Source of the DNA: DATJPD01 sp036394195
Lineage (GTDB): Bacteria; Pseudomonadota; Alphaproteobacteria; CACIAM-22H2
Length of the DNA: 13,857 nucleotides
NCBI GenBank assembly: GCA_036394195.1
Contig: DASWFO010000319.1
Span: 1 to 13,857 of the forward strand
Direction: 5' to 3'
A program made the translations under genes and the position numbers. The number at the start of each line of letters is the position of its first letter. Within the stretch, counting starts at the first letter, position 1. Under the pieces are notes generated by a model. That model made no database searches. It was not told the origin of the DNA and worked only from the letters and a program-made list of their open reading frames with translations. Shown here in pieces: positions 13,361 through 13,857 of this stretch.

Positions 13361-13857
13361 ATTCGATCACCTCGTCGGCGCGGCCGAGCAGGGGGAGGGG
13401 GATCGTCAGGCCGAGCGCCTTGGCCGTCTTCAGGTTGATCACGAGCTCGACCGTGGAAGCCTGCTGCACCGGGAGATCGCCCGGTTTGGCGCCGGCCAGA
13501 ATTTTTCCGGTGAGAACGCCCACCCGGCGATACTCCTGCTCGCGGCTCGATCCGTAGCTGACGAGGCCGCCCGCCCTGGCGAATTCGCCCCAACTGTAGA
13601 TGGCGGGGAAGGCGCTGTGGGCCGCGAGCTCCACGATCTGCTCGCGACGCGTGTTGAAATAGGTGTCGGTCGCGACGATGAGCGCCTTGGTCCGGCGGGC
13701 GGCGAACGCGTCGAAGGCCGCGGCGAAGTCGCCGTCGCTCGCCGCCGCTTCGACATGGATGTCCAGCCCCATCGGCCTCGCCGCCGCCCGCAGCTCGTTG
13801 ATCTCGTACGACGTGTTCGGATTGTTCGGGTTTATCAGCACCGCGAACGTGGTTGCG
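13359..13857 (-). CDS. ABC-type substrate-binding protein (C-terminal half, 5' end outside window)
   Basis: The frame is open from the right edge to a TGA at 13359-13361, giving 165 residues of a third PF04392-like periplasmic binding protein. The visible part starts in the hinge segment (ATTFAVLINPNNPNTSYE). It continues with TYFNTRREQIVELAAHSAFP, which matches PFFNTRREQLVALAARHNLP in the copy at 8327-9310, and ends with NLKTAKALGLTIPLPLLGRA and the terminal DEVIE. It is therefore closer to that copy than to the one at 7359-8330. The signal peptide and N-terminal lobe lie outside the window. A 109-bp gap with a promoter-like region separates it from the kinase gene, so it may be transcribed apart from the five-gene operon or read through into it. 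The ligand is unknown. Confidence 0.85.
   Translation of the reverse strand, partial: ATTFAVLINPNNPNTSYEINELRAAARPMGLDIHVEAAASDGDFAAAFDAFAARRTKALIVATDTYFNTRREQIVELAAHSAFPAIYSWGEFARAGGLVSYGSSREQEYRRVGVLTGKILAGAKPGDLPVQQASTVELVINLKTAKALGLTIPLPLLGRADEVIE

Overview
The window is GC-rich DNA. Long, tightly packed genes, twin-arginine-type substrate-binding proteins and several two-component proteins point to a metabolically versatile alphaproteobacterium, for example a Bradyrhizobium/Rhodopseudomonas-type member of the Hyphomicrobiales or a Rhodospirillales relative. This assignment is inferred from gene content only. No rRNA, tRNA, CRISPR array, transposase or integrase was seen.

Left part (1-1754, + strand): the C-terminal half of a nitronate monooxygenase-like flavoprotein runs in from outside the window. 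It is followed by zapE, an AFG1-like ATPase linked to cell division. A perfect TATAAT lies across the stop codon of the first gene and may serve zapE.

Middle part (1896-5763): this looks like a small catabolic island. Three genes run on the + strand: an AAHS-type MFS transporter, a two-domain VOC (vicinal oxygen chelate) protein and an alpha/beta hydrolase. They converge on a second, paralogous VOC protein on the - strand. The set (aromatic-acid-type transporter, two extradiol-dioxygenase-fold proteins, C-C hydrolase-like enzyme) suggests uptake and ring-cleavage-like processing of an organic acid. The substrate is unknown.

Right part (5988-13857): an 80-residue hypothetical gene (+) converges on a compact five-gene signalling operon on the - strand. 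In transcription order this is a membrane sensor histidine kinase (Cache-HAMP-3xGAF-HisKA-HATPase), a CheY/DivK-like receiver, two tandem ABC-type substrate-binding proteins, and a receiver fused to a class III nucleotide cyclase. Neighbouring genes overlap by 4 bp or are 5-19 bp apart. There is no ABC permease or ATPase, so the binding proteins may serve sensing rather than transport. A third binding-protein gene of the same family lies upstream and runs off the right edge.

Regulation: a 16-bp dyad of the form TGTGA-N6-TCACA, matching the classical CRP consensus, occurs twice. One copy is upstream of the 80-residue gene and one upstream of the kinase operon. Each is followed after 21 or 22 bases by a -10-like hexamer. 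Because the operon ends in a nucleotide cyclase, a cAMP/CRP-type feedback loop is a testable hypothesis. Kinase, two receivers, two orphan binding proteins, cyclase and CRP-like sites together are the most interesting part of the window.
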